Below, in pieces: positions 1-9,795 of a stretch of 64,000 nucleotides of DNA. This DNA is from Mycoplasmopsis sturni DSM 22021 (lineage in GTDB: Bacteria > Bacillota_I > Bacilli_A > Mycoplasmatales > Metamycoplasmataceae). The translations under genes were made by a program, and so were the position numbers. Under the pieces are notes generated by a model that did not search any database, was not told the origin of the DNA, and worked only from the letters and a program-made list of their open reading frames with translations. The stretch lies in assembly GCF_000701485.1 (NCBI RefSeq), contig NZ_KL370785.1, forward strand, positions 361,217 to 425,216, written 5' to 3'. Positions within the stretch are counted from its first letter, which is position 1. The number at the start of each line of letters is the position of its first letter.

Positions 1-382
1 ATTTGTCATAATGAACGTAATTTTCTTTATGCTTCAAATTTGTTCATGAACAATGGTAACACTTAGATACGCCCAACAAGGAGAAATTTGAGCTCCTAAA
101 AACTCATACGGAACCGTAACTGCTGTATTTTCATTCATCGGTTTTAGTTCTGATGCATGATTTAGCCAAATCGGAAGTATTGTGGTTAAACAATATGAGG
201 AAGTTGGTGTAGACGGAATCAAAACGACCAATCCAGTGGCTTACCAAGTTATGGCTATTATTGGTGCTGTTGTGTGTGTAATTGGTATTCTTTGTGGTTT
301 AGCCGTTTATATTTCTAATCAAAGATTTAACAAAAAACATGGTCTTACTTTCCACCGTTGAAGAGAGGTTCAAAATGTCTAA
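1..382 (+). CDS. C-terminal part of a polytopic membrane transporter (MFS-like), 5' truncated by the window
   Basis: An open frame (TGA read as Trp) enters from the left edge and stops at 380-382. It has at least three hydrophobic stretches, the last around residues 80-105, then a short basic cytoplasmic tail ending EVQNV. It overlaps the start of glpQ by 8 bases, so the two are almost certainly co-transcribed. In mycoplasmas GlpQ acts on glycerophosphodiesters, so a glycerophosphodiester or glycerol-phosphate permease of the major facilitator type is a reasonable guess. Too little of the protein is present to assign a family by motif. The coding call is firm; the substrate is inference. Confidence 0.7.
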
Positions 383-1091
383 GCAATTTTTACTAGCTCA
401 CCGTGGTTATTCTTCAATAGCTCCAGAAAATACAAAATTAGCTTTTGATTTGGCATATTTTTATGGTTTTGATGGCGTTGAACTTGATGTTCATCTTACA
501 AAAGACAATCAACTTGTAATTATTCATGACGAAACTACCGGTAGAACTGCTCAAGAAAACTTAAAAATTTCCCAAGCAACACTTAAACAATTAAAGAAAT
601 TAGATTATGCAAAAACTTTTAAGGTGCCCGTGCCTCGACAAGAAATTTTAACACTTGAAGAATTTCTTGATTTATTTATTGATAAATTCACCACAATTAA
701 CATTGAAATTAAAACAGACCTAATTCAATATCCAGATATTGAAAAGCATATACATGAATTAATACAAAGAAAATATAAGGACAAATTACACAAACTCATT
801 TTTTCATCATTTAATTTCAAATCGCTTGAAATTATGTCTCAATTAAGCAAAGAATATCTTTTAGGGTTCTTATATTGAAGACAAAAAGATTTTAAGAAAA
901 TTTCAAAAGAAAAAATTCAATCAATTTGCAAATATTTACACCCTTGAAATAAGCTATATAAAAAATACGCAAAAGAATATCAGCAATACAACATGCCTTT
1001 TTTGTTGTGAACACTTAAATCTAAAAAAGAATTCAAAAATTTCCAAAAGGACTCAAAAGTTCTAGCACAAATTAGTAATTACAAATACTAA
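375..1091 (+). CDS. glpQ: Glycerophosphodiester phosphodiesterase
   Basis: A 238-aa cytosolic-type enzyme that splits glycerophosphodiesters into glycerol-3-phosphate and an alcohol. The GDPD metal and active-site motifs are clear near the N-terminus: AHRGYS (residues 8-13), PENT, VELDVHLTKD and IIHDET. Three TGA Trp codons occur in the last third. I start at 375 (MSKQFLLAHRG) because AGAGAGG lies just upstream; an in-frame ATG at 339 would add 12 residues inside the preceding gene. The gene overlaps a membrane transporter upstream and ends in front of a strong hairpin terminator. In other mycoplasmas the released glycerol-3-phosphate can feed H2O2-producing GlpO; glpO is not in this window. 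Confidence 0.92.
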
Positions 1092-1100
1092 AACAAAAGA

Positions 1101-1130
1101 AAAACTTAGAGATAAATCTCTAAGTTTTTT
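1101..1130 (+). terminator. Rho-independent terminator after glpQ
   Basis: Stem AACTTAGAGAT / ATCTCTAAGTT closed by AA, followed by a T run. It faces the minus-strand tRNA genes and could work in both directions. Confidence 0.85.
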
Positions 1131-1146
1131 GGTGCATTAAAGCAAA

Positions 1147-1237
1147 TGGCGGAACAGAGAGGATTTGAACCTCCGCGGGAGTTGCCTCCCCTACAGTCTT
1201 AGCAGGACCGCCTCTTCAGCCTCTTGAGTACTGTTCC
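1147..1237 (-). tRNA. tRNA-Ser(GCU)
   Basis: A class II tRNA on the minus strand. The acceptor GGAACAG pairs with CTGTTCC, followed by discriminator G and an encoded CCA. The anticodon loop CTGCTAA gives GCT. A long variable arm and the T arm GGTTCAAATCC are present. It lies downstream of tRNA-His, separated by a hairpin. Confidence 0.95.
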
Positions 1238-1280
1238 AATTGCTATTAAATTATAGCAAAAAAGTTAAAAAACAAAAATA

Positions 1281-1304
1281 AAAGCAACTTTTAGAGTTGC
1301 CTTT
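1281..1304 (-). terminator. Hairpin between tRNA-His and tRNA-Ser
   Basis: GCAACT / AGTTGC stem between the two minus-strand tRNA genes, flanked by A and T tracts. Probably a terminator or processing signal for tRNA-His. Confidence 0.5.
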
Positions 1305-1310
1305 ATTACA

Positions 1311-1387
1311 TGGGGCAAATGACGAGATTCGAACTCGCGCATGACGGGACCACAACCCGCTGTGTTAACCGCTTCACCACATTTGCC
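1311..1387 (-). tRNA. tRNA-His(GUG)
   Basis: On the minus strand, GGCAAAT pairs with ATTTGCC, followed by C and an encoded CCA. The anticodon loop TTGTGGT gives GTG. The genomic base before position 1 is T, so the conserved G-1 of tRNA-His is not encoded in a paired form and may be added after transcription. A TATAAT (1401-1406, minus) lies at promoter distance. Confidence 0.95.
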
Positions 1388-1445
1388 ATTAGGTAAAAAA
1401 ATTATAACAAAAAAACAAATTTCTTAATAAAAATTTTTTACCTAA
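1388..1445 (-). promoter_or_regulatory. uvrC end / tRNA-His promoter inside an inverted repeat
   Basis: Arms ATTAGGTAAAAAA (1388-1400) and TTTTTTACCTAAT (1433-1445) are complementary, with a loop of about 30 nt. The minus-strand TATAAT at 1406-1401 lies beside the inner edge of one arm, 14 nt before the tRNA-His 5' end. The repeat may act as a weak uvrC terminator. Confidence 0.45.
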
Positions 1446-1462
1446 TTAAAAAGAATATTTAC

Positions 1463-3205
1463 TTACTTAATTGCAGCTTTAATTGCCTTAGCTATTTTTT
1501 GGCCTACAATTTTTGCTAATTGTTCTTCAGAAGCATTATAAATTGAACTATAATCCTTAAAATGATTTAAAAGTTTAAGCTCACTTTTTTCTCCTACGCC
1601 TTTAATTTGCGTTAATTGCGATTGCATCGATGATTTACGAAATTTATAATCATGATATTGCTTAGCATACTTGTCAACTTCTGTTTGCATATATGATAAA
1701 AAATGATAAAGTTTATCATTTATAATCTCTATTTCAGTTCCATTTCGGAGAACAATATTTCTTGTTTCGTGTTTTTCATTTTTAACTAATCCAATAACTT
1801 TAACTAAATCAAAATTAAAATTAGGATGCTTTTTAAGTGCTTTTAAAAATGAATTAATCTGAATAATTGACCCATCAACAATAAATAAATCATTATAGTT
1901 AGGTGGGGTAAAAAATTCAGAATTAGCTTTTAGATATTCATTAACATTAATTTGCATATATTCAGAATCACTAAATTTAGAGCTATCATCTAAATGTTTT
2001 TGAATATCAAATTTCCGGTTAAGGTTTTTATAATTTTGGCCATCTTTAAAACACATTCCTACACCAACTACATGAGTGTTATTTAAATTAGAATTATCAA
2101 AAATATAAATATTATTAATTTGTGAAATTCCTGTTAATAAACCAAGTTCTTGTAAAGCTAAATCAATATTATTTTGTCGAATTTGCATAGTTTGAAATTT
2201 AGTTTCAATTGCATTTTGATTATTTAAATTTGCTTGCTTAATAAGTTCGGCTTTAACACCAAGCTTAGGAAATTCAATCTTATGTTTAAATTCGAATTCT
2301 AAATGAGCATCTGCATACTTTTTATCAATTAAAATAGCATTAGGAAGCTCATTTTGACGATAATAAAAAGATAAAATTTCATCGATATTCAAACCAACAT
2401 CGCCTAAATTATGTACATAAAAATAATTATGCGAAACAAGCACACCAAAACGATATAAAGTTAAATAAACATGCACAAAGTCATCTTTAACAATAATTGA
2501 AAAAACATCAATATTTTTTAAGTCCGAAATCTCTACAATTTGTTTTTCCTTCATTTCTTGCAACAATTTAACCGAATCTCTATATTCTAAAGCCGCTTCA
2601 AAGTCCATAATTGAAGCAGCTTGATTCATTTTTTCAGTTAGGGTTTGGATAATATCAGGATCTTTAAGTTTTAAAAAATCAATTGCTTTATGATAAAGTT
2701 TTTCTCACTGATAAAAAGGTAAATCCGTAATTGGTAACCCTTGTTTATAAAGAAAAAAACGTTGTAAAACTTTAACAAGTTTTTTACGATCACCACCAGA
2801 AACAATAGGACCATAAAAAAAACTAGTTTTGGAATTTTTACGAATCCGAAAAGCTGGTTTAATATCTAAACGAGATTGTAAGCTAATTTCTATGTATCCA
2901 TAATTTTTGTCATCTAAAAGCAAAATATTATATTTAGGTGTGTGCTTTTCTATGTATGTTTTTTCTAATAAATATGCTTCTTTATCGCTTCTTGTGATAA
3001 AAATGTCAAAATCTTCTATTTCAGATACCATTTTGTATGTTTTATAAGAATTAACACTTCCTTTAAAGTATTGGTGCATCCGATTATATAAATTTTTAGC
3101 CTTACCGACATAAATAATTCTGCCGTTTTTATCTTTTCATAAATAAATTCCCGGTTTTTTCGGCACTTCTTTGAGTCTTTGGAGAATATTTTTTGCTTGG
3201 TTCAT
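1463..3205 (-). CDS. uvrC: Excinuclease ABC subunit C
   Basis: A 580-aa nuclease subunit of UvrABC nucleotide excision repair, making the 3' and 5' incisions around bulky DNA lesions. The start at 3205 gives MNQAKNILQRLKEVPKKPGI, leading directly into the GIY-YIG domain (GIYLWKDKNGRIIYVGKAKN, about residues 19-38). The UVR motif that contacts UvrB (FEAALEYRDSVKLLQE) is near residue 200. The C-terminal half is the RNase H-like domain, and helix-hairpin-helix repeats close the protein (IKGVGEKSELKLL). TGA Trp codons near residue 25 and residues 167-192 break it in the standard code. Length is normal for mycoplasma UvrC. It is followed by two tRNA genes on the same strand. Confidence 0.95.
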
Positions 3206-3222
3206 GTAAAAAATTATAAAAA

Positions 3223-3250
3223 AATATTTGCTAAATCTAGCAAATATTTA
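3223..3250 (-). terminator. Terminator of gapA
   Basis: Stem ATATTTGCTA / TAGCAAATAT with a T run on the minus strand, 15 nt after the gapA stop codon. Confidence 0.8.
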
Positions 3251-3264
3251 TATTTAGAAGAAGA

Positions 3265-4266
<1,002 letters not shown>

Positions 4267-4452
4267 AGTTATATACCTTTCTATTGAATGAATTATATTA
4301 ATAAAATTATAGTCTTTTTAAAAAACTTGTAATTTAAAAAATTTTTTTCATTTTTTTATTATGGTATTTTTTTCATTTTGAAAATAGTTGTGATTTTTTA
4401 AATTAAAAAGACTATTTTTACTATTTTTACAAAGATGCAATTTTTTGTAAAA

Positions 4453-4458
4453 TATAAT
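4453..4458 (+). promoter_or_regulatory. -10 box of mnmG, probably giving a leaderless mRNA
   Basis: A perfect TATAAT ends only 4 nt before the mnmG ATG at 4463. Transcription normally starts about 7 nt after a -10 box, so the message would begin at or inside the start codon. No ribosome binding site is visible. Confidence 0.65.
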
Positions 4459-4462
4459 AACT

Positions 4463-6304
4463 ATGTCAAATAATACACAAAAAAACATTCTTAAATTCGA
4501 TGCCGTTGTTATAGGTGGCGGTCACGCTGGTGTCGAAGCTACATTCGCAATTGCTAATAAAGGGCATAAGGTAGCCCTTGTTTTACTTCACAAAGATAAA
4601 GTTGCTATGATGCCTTGTAATCCATCAATTGGAGGGCCAGCTAAAGGAATTATTACTCGTGAAATTGACGCACTAGGTGGAGTTCAAGGATACTACTCTG
4701 ATCTTGCAATGATTCAAGTTAAAATGCTTAACGAATCAAAAGGACCTGCCGTGAGAGCTTTACGCGCTCAAATTGACAAAGATAAATATTCAGCGATTAT
4801 TTTAGAAGACTTATTAAAACACCCAAATGTTACTTTAATTGAAGATATAGCAACCAAAGTTTTGACTAAAGAAAATCAGTTTATTGGGTTTGCTTTAGAA
4901 TCAGGAACAATTTTAGAAGCTAAAAAAGGAATCATTACCACTGGTACTTATATGAATTCAAGGATTTTACGTGGTGATGAAGTAACTATTTCAGGACCTG
5001 ATAATTTAAAAACAACTCCTAAATTAAGTGAATCGCTTAAAGAACTAGGTTTTGATTTGCAAAGACTTAAAACAGGGACTCCTTGTCGTGTCTATGCTGA
5101 CTCAATTGACTTTTCACAAGTTGAAAAAGAAAAGTTGGAAGATTCTGAATTACATTTTTCTAATCGTTCAAATGTTAAACTAGACAAACAGGTATCTTGT
5201 TATTTAACATACACTACCGAAGAAACTCATCAAATTATTCGTGATAATATCGAAAAATCAGCTATGTATTCAGGGTTAATTGAAGGAGTGGGTCCAAGAT
5301 ATTGCCCAAGTGTTGAAGACAAAATTATGCGCTTTCCAGATAAAGAAAGACATCAAATTTTCTTTGAGCCAGAAACAGCAGATGGAAGCATTATTTACGT
5401 TAATGGATTAAGTACATCTTTTCCAATAGATGTACAAGATAAAATGATCCGTTCAGTTCCTGGTTTGAAAAATTGTAAAATCCAAAAATACGGATACGCG
5501 ATTGAATATGATGCTATAAATCCACTTCAAATTTCTCCTTCTTTAGAATCAAAAGTTATTAAAGGGCTTTACACTGGTGGTCAAATTAATGGAACAAGCG
5601 GTTATGAAGAAGCTGCTTGTCAAGGCCTTATTGCCGGAATTAATGCTGCTTTGGCAATTGAAAATAAAGAACCATTAATTCTTGGGCGCTCAGATGCGTA
5701 CATTGGAGTTTTAATTGATGATTTAGTAACTCAAGGTACCAAAGAACCTTACCGTATGTTAACTTCTAGAGCCGAATATCGCTTATTACTTAGAAACGAT
5801 AATCCAGATTTTAGGTTAGCTAAATACGGTTATCAAGTAGGACTTCTAAGTGATGAAGAATACCAAAAAGTAGTAAACAAATATAATTTAATAGACCAAA
5901 AAATAGCAGAATTAGATACTCAATTTATCTCCTCAAAAGATCCAGTAGCTATTAAATACGGAATTTTAAATGGGGTTTCTCTAACTAAAGTTATTGCGCG
6001 TCCTGATGTTGATCCTTCAGAAATTCTAGGTGATTTCCCTTATATTCACGAATTAACAACTAAAGTTCGTTTAGAAGGTTATATTAAAAAGCAACAAAGT
6101 CAAGCACAAAAAATCACTAAACTTGAAAACTTTAAAATCCCTGCAAACATTAACTATGATGAAGTTCAAAATCTGGCAACCGAAGCAAGACAAAAACTTC
6201 AACTTATTAAACCTTTAACAATTGGTCAAGCTTCTCGTATTAGTGGAGTTAATCCCGCTGATATTCAAATGCTCATGTTCCATATTCAAAAAAGTCACAA
6301 ATAA
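4463..6304 (+). CDS. mnmG: tRNA uridine-5-carboxymethylaminomethyl modification enzyme MnmG (GidA)
   Basis: A 613-aa FAD-binding protein that, with MnmE, modifies U34 of tRNAs reading split codon boxes. The dinucleotide-binding motif GGGHAGVEA sits at residues 18-26. The family signatures PCNPSIGGPAKG and GQINGTSGYEEAACQGL are present. The C-terminal helical domain ends with a motif around SRISGVNPADI. Length is normal for the family. It shares one base with rlmH (TAATG), so both tRNA and rRNA modification genes come from one transcript. mnmE is not in this window. Confidence 0.97.
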   Translation: MSNNTQKNILKFDAVVIGGGHAGVEATFAIANKGHKVALVLLHKDKVAMMPCNPSIGGPAKGIITREIDALGGVQGYYSDLAMIQVKMLNESKGPAVRALRAQIDKDKYSAIILEDLLKHPNVTLIEDIATKVLTKENQFIGFALESGTILEAKKGIITTGTYMNSRILRGDEVTISGPDNLKTTPKLSESLKELGFDLQRLKTGTPCRVYADSIDFSQVEKEKLEDSELHFSNRSNVKLDKQVSCYLTYTTEETHQIIRDNIEKSAMYSGLIEGVGPRYCPSVEDKIMRFPDKERHQIFFEPETADGSIIYVNGLSTSFPIDVQDKMIRSVPGLKNCKIQKYGYAIEYDAINPLQISPSLESKVIKGLYTGGQINGTSGYEEAACQGLIAGINAALAIENKEPLILGRSDAYIGVLIDDLVTQGTKEPYRMLTSRAEYRLLLRNDNPDFRLAKYGYQVGLLSDEEYQKVVNKYNLIDQKIAELDTQFISSKDPVAIKYGILNGVSLTKVIARPDVDPSEILGDFPYIHELTTKVRLEGYIKKQQSQAQKITKLENFKIPANINYDEVQNLATEARQKLQLIKPLTIGQASRISGVNPADIQMLMFHIQKSHK

Positions 6305-6738
6305 TGAAAATCACCATTATAGCAGTGGGTTCATTAAGTCAGGAATATCAAGTTTTATACAACGAATATACTAAACGAATTAGTCGATTTGCAAAAGTAG
6401 AATTAATTGAAATTAAAGAACAAAAAATTGAAAATATAGAATTAAAAATCCAAAAAGAAACTCAATTAATTATTGAAAAAATCCCAAAAAATTCTAATGT
6501 TATTTACTTATCATTAAGAGGAAAACAGGTTTCATCAGAACAATTTGGGAATTATTTTTTAGACCTTGATAATACTACTTTTATTATTGGTGGTTCCAAC
6601 GGGGTTGATGAAAGCAAGTTTAACAAACAAATAAATTTTTCAAAAATGACTTTTCCTCACCAATTATTTCGAGTTATGTTAGTAGAGCAAATTTATCGTG
6701 CTTTTACAATTAAACATAACATTAAGTATCACAAATAA
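6304..6738 (+). CDS. rlmH: 23S rRNA pseudouridine-1915 N3-methyltransferase
   Basis: A 144-aa SPOUT-class methyltransferase that methylates pseudouridine 1915 in helix 69 of 23S rRNA. MKITIIAVGSL at the start, FIIGGSNGVDE in the middle (SAM-binding knot) and MTFPHQLFRVMLVEQIYRA near the end are the family signatures. It is translationally coupled to mnmG by a one-base overlap. A convergent terminator follows at 6746-6775. Confidence 0.95.
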   Translation: MKITIIAVGSLSQEYQVLYNEYTKRISRFAKVELIEIKEQKIENIELKIQKETQLIIEKIPKNSNVIYLSLRGKQVSSEQFGNYFLDLDNTTFIIGGSNGVDESKFNKQINFSKMTFPHQLFRVMLVEQIYRAFTIKHNIKYHK

Positions 6739-6745
6739 AAAATAA

Positions 6746-6775
6746 AAAGCAACTAGAGTAAATAGTTGCTTTTTC
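6746..6775. terminator. Bidirectional terminator between rlmH and tpx
   Basis: Stem AAAGCAACTA / TAGTTGCTTT with A and T tracts on both sides, between two convergent genes. Confidence 0.85.
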
Positions 6776-6779
6776 ATTC

Positions 6780-7277
6780 TTATTTTACTGTGTTTAAAAA
6801 TTCTAATAATTGATCAAAATCTACTTGCGAATGAACATCATCATTAATTTGCTTATAAACTACCTGATTTTGAGGATTTAGCACTAACATTGAACGAGCA
6901 AAAAGATTATAATCTTCTATAAGCAATCCTAAATTCAAGGCCATTTGATGATTTTTATAGTCACTAAAAAGTTGTGTGTTTTTAACTTCGTGTTCTTGCG
7001 CATAAGTTGCTAAAGCACTAGGTAAATCTTGAGAGAGTCCAACAAATTTAAACTCAGGATATTGTTGTGTTAAACTCTCTAAACGCGCTACTTGCATATC
7101 ACATACACGAGTATCAATTGACGGATAAGTGGCAATAATTGTATATTTTCCCTCGTTATCAAATTTTTGATCTTCAAAAGTTCCTGCTGGCGAACCAAAA
7201 ACTTCTACATGATCTTGAATTTGTAATTCTTTCCCTAATAAATTAACTTTTTTGTTTAAAAATTGCGTCTGTTGCAT
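6780..7277 (-). CDS. tpx: Thiol peroxidase (Tpx-type peroxiredoxin) without a resolving cysteine
   Basis: A 165-aa peroxiredoxin reducing hydroperoxides. The peroxidatic motif PSIDTRVCDMQ is intact (Cys near residue 60). The typical Tpx resolving Cys, about 34 residues later (Cys95 in E. coli), is absent: the matching segment reads DLPSALATYAQEH. There is only one Cys in the protein, so it would have to work as a 1-Cys enzyme. I start at 7277 (MQQTQFLN) because AAAGGAG sits 6 nt upstream; an in-frame ATG 24 nt earlier has no binding site. Confidence 0.9.
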   Translation of the reverse strand: MQQTQFLNKKVNLLGKELQIQDHVEVFGSPAGTFEDQKFDNEGKYTIIATYPSIDTRVCDMQVARLESLTQQYPEFKFVGLSQDLPSALATYAQEHEVKNTQLFSDYKNHQMALNLGLLIEDYNLFARSMLVLNPQNQVVYKQINDDVHSQVDFDQLLEFLNTVK

Positions 7278-7349
7278 ATATACTCCTTTGCAATAAGTCA
7301 TATTAATTATACCTTTTATCTAACCAAAAAATAAGATAGATAAATAAAA

Positions 7350-7376
7350 AACCACCACTTAAATGGTGATTTTATT
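7350..7376 (-). terminator. Terminator after the 305-aa membrane protein gene
   Basis: Minus-strand stem ATCACCA / TGGTGGT followed by a T run, directly after the stop at 7378. Confidence 0.75.
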
Positions 7377-7377
7377 T

Positions 7378-8295
7378 TTATTTGATCACTTCTAATTGTT
7401 CTTTGTCAAAATTACTAGGTTCGTTACTTGATTCATTTAATTGTTCAATTTCTTTAAGGAGTTTTTTGTTTGATTTAATTATCATAACTAAAGCAATAAT
7501 TAATAAAATTCCAAAAAGTCAGAATCAATAATAAACAAAAATATTTTTTGTTGTTAATGAAGTTTTAATTTTACCTGGTTGTTTTGAATTAATTGCGTAT
7601 AAAGAAGCTTCGATCTCTGAACCTTCTTTATAAATAAGAAATGATAAAACAATAACAGCAATACTTATAATGGATAATAACACAGAGATTGTTATAATTC
7701 ATGTACCAAAAAAGTAAGTAGAGATCAATGAACGTAATAATTCTTTTCAAATATTTAAAATTGATCCATAGGCTACATTACTTAATGATTGAAAAAAAAC
7801 AATAGCAAATAAGATAAAAACGGCAAAACCTAAAAGAATATAAATTGAAATTAAAACTAAATTAGCAATTGATAAATTGTAATATCTTTTTATTTTTGGT
7901 AAAAGATAACTTGGTTGTTTTGCTTTATTATTTTCATCAAAGAATAGCGCATTTATTTTGTTAATTTTATTAATTCCAAAAAATGATGTTAAAAGAGCAG
8001 CAACTGAAATAAAAATACCAAGAATACTGAAAGCAAATAAAGTGTTAAATTCGTATTCTAAGCTAGTGGTGTTTTCTATCGGAAAATTCTTAATTTCTTT
8101 TCTAACTTCATTAAGTTTTGTCGATAAAACAATTGAAATAACAAATAAAACAATTGCCAATGCAAAAAATAATCAACTTACTAGAAAATGAAAAAAAGAA
8201 AATATTCCTAATGATATTCCGATAATTGACAATAACGATTGAGTATAAAATAATTGTTTAATTGACAAAAGTTTGTTTTGAACATTAGATTCCAT
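7378..8295 (-). CDS. Conserved-type mycoplasma membrane protein of unknown function
   Basis: 305 aa with at least six hydrophobic segments: two near the N-terminus (after about residue 20), two around residues 80-160, and two nearer the C-terminus. The tail is charged and ends EQLEVIK. Two TGA Trp codons split it in the standard code. The start at 8295 follows AAAGGAT. I do not recognise a family. It may be co-transcribed with the 94-aa membrane protein gene just upstream on the same strand. Confidence 0.75.
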
Positions 8296-8366
8296 TTTGT
8301 TATCCTTTCATTAAATTTATAATTTACTTGTTAAATTTTTAAATTAAAAAGTAAAAAATTAATAAG

Positions 8367-8651
8367 CTATAAAATAATAGCATTTACGATAAAAACTACT
8401 GATATAATCCCAAAAGTGACACCAGCAAAAATAGGTGAAGTATATTTAGCTCTTTGTCAAGAAGGGACATACATTCCTGTTTTGTCGTATGCTAAGTGTT
8501 TTTTTGTGGGATGGTTTCTTCCATAATCTTTGAGCTGTTGATTTTTGTATTTTCTAATTTTTGATATACCTCAAGTTAAATACAAAATCACAAAACAAAC
8601 AGCCACAAAGGCAAAGAGAACTCCAAACCCAATATACATTGCTTGATTCAT
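8367..8651 (-). CDS. Small two-helix membrane protein, unknown function
   Basis: 94 aa, starting MNQAMYIGFGVLF. One transmembrane helix covers about residues 5-27 and a second covers the C-terminal 20 residues, with a basic, Tyr-rich hydrophilic loop between them. Two TGA Trp codons hide it from a standard-code search. No family recognised. It lies 71 nt upstream of the 305-aa membrane protein gene on the same strand. Confidence 0.65.
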
Positions 8652-8720
8652 AATTTATTAATAATTATAAATAATTAATAACAAAACTAAAAAAATCTTT
8701 TAATATTTCTCAACTTTTTG

Positions 8721-8726
8721 TATAAT
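8721..8726 (+). promoter_or_regulatory. -10 box of tRNA-Leu
   Basis: TATAAT, 13 nt before the tRNA 5' end. No good -35 box is visible, as is usual in mycoplasmas. Confidence 0.7.
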
Positions 8727-8739
8727 AGTAATGCAAAAA

Positions 8740-8824
8740 GCCCGAGTGGTGAAATTGGCAGACACGCTAGACTAAGGATCTAGTGGAGCAATCCGTGCAG
8801 GTTCAAATCCTGTCTTGGGCACCA
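8740..8824 (+). tRNA. tRNA-Leu(AAG)
   Basis: Class II tRNA. The acceptor GCCCGAG pairs with CTTGGGC, followed by A and an encoded CCA. The anticodon stem CTAGA / TCTAG encloses the loop CTAAGGA, giving AAG, presumably read as inosine or unmodified A at position 34. The T arm is GGTTCAAATCC. It has its own promoter and terminator. Confidence 0.95.
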
Positions 8825-8837
8825 TATCAGAAATGAC

Positions 8838-8862
8838 CAAAACGCTTTAGGGCGTTTTTTTT
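8838..8862 (+). terminator. Terminator of tRNA-Leu
   Basis: Stem AAAACGC / GCGTTTT and a T run, 14 nt after the tRNA. Confidence 0.85.
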
Positions 8863-8886
8863 AAAAATTTTCATAAGGAGAATGCA

Positions 8887-9771
8887 ATGAAAACCAAAAT
8901 ACATAGAGTATTTGCTGGATATTATAGGTTTGATAAAATTGATTGAACCGTATTTATCATTGGTTCTTTAATGATTTTAGATTTATTTACCATAACTATT
9001 TTAGAATGACACTTTAAATCAATTGAAACTTATACTAAATACAAAGAAATTTTCGGTGTTTTACAACAAAGTAACAACGAAAGCATCAAACAAATAAGTA
9101 TTGATTTAGCGCCTAATGCTACAATATTATTTTGAGGCGGATCAACTTATTGATTTACTTTTATGACTAATGCTTTTTTAGCAGTTGTTCTAACATTATT
9201 TCCATTTTATCGAACAAGAAAAAAAGCGCATGTTTTCTTCTATGCTTCAGTAGTTTATATAACAATTACAATGAGCATGTATTGACTTTCGGTTTTGATG
9301 AATCCTATTGAGTTTACTATTATGACTTTTTTTGAAAAAATTAAGTCATGTATTGTTCATATAGTTACTCCGATTTTAGGTATTTTTTGCTTAATTATCT
9401 ACCGCAAAATACTTAGAATTGATAATAATAATATTTGAATTTTAATGATTTTCCCTGCTTTTTATTACTTATTTACATTAACTATTTACTTTATTGGATA
9501 TAAATTTATTGAATTTGGGGGATCGGAAATCCAAAGAGGTGTGGTTATTTATACAATGGTTTCATTTTATCACCCTCTTGGTTATCAAGGTGATAGTATT
9601 TTTATCATTGTTATCTTTAATATTATTTTATTTTTAATGGCTCTTTTAACTGCTCCTATTTATGGTTTTATTTATAGAAGAATTCTTAGAATTCGTAAAA
9701 CTGGTCAAAGAGAATTACCAAAAATTATCTTTAGAATGAAGAAAAAAAATAATCCTAAAAAAATTAATTAG
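8887..9771 (+). CDS. Polytopic membrane protein, unknown (mycoplasma-specific type)
   Basis: 294 aa. AAGGAG precedes the ATG at 8887. Around six or seven hydrophobic segments are spread along the length: about residues 20-40, 90-110, 125-145, 165-185, 190-215 and 240-265. The C-terminal tail is short and highly basic. Six TGA Trp codons hide the N-terminal 186 residues. It resembles the DUF1600-type mycoplasma membrane proteins in length and topology, but I cannot confirm the family by motif. The last codons lie inside a bidirectional terminator hairpin. Confidence 0.75.
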
Positions 9772-9783
9772 GATTATTTTTTA
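9745..9783. terminator. Bidirectional terminator overlapping the 8887-9771 gene end
   Basis: Stem AATAATCCTAA / TTAGGATTATT with A and T tracts on both sides, between convergent genes. The plus-strand stop codon lies within the hairpin. Confidence 0.8.
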
Positions 9784-9795
9784 TAATCTAAAAAT

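Noticed and set aside
339..374. Longer glpQ start at 339
   Set aside because: It would lie in the preceding coding region without a ribosome binding site; the HRG motif position fits the 375 start.
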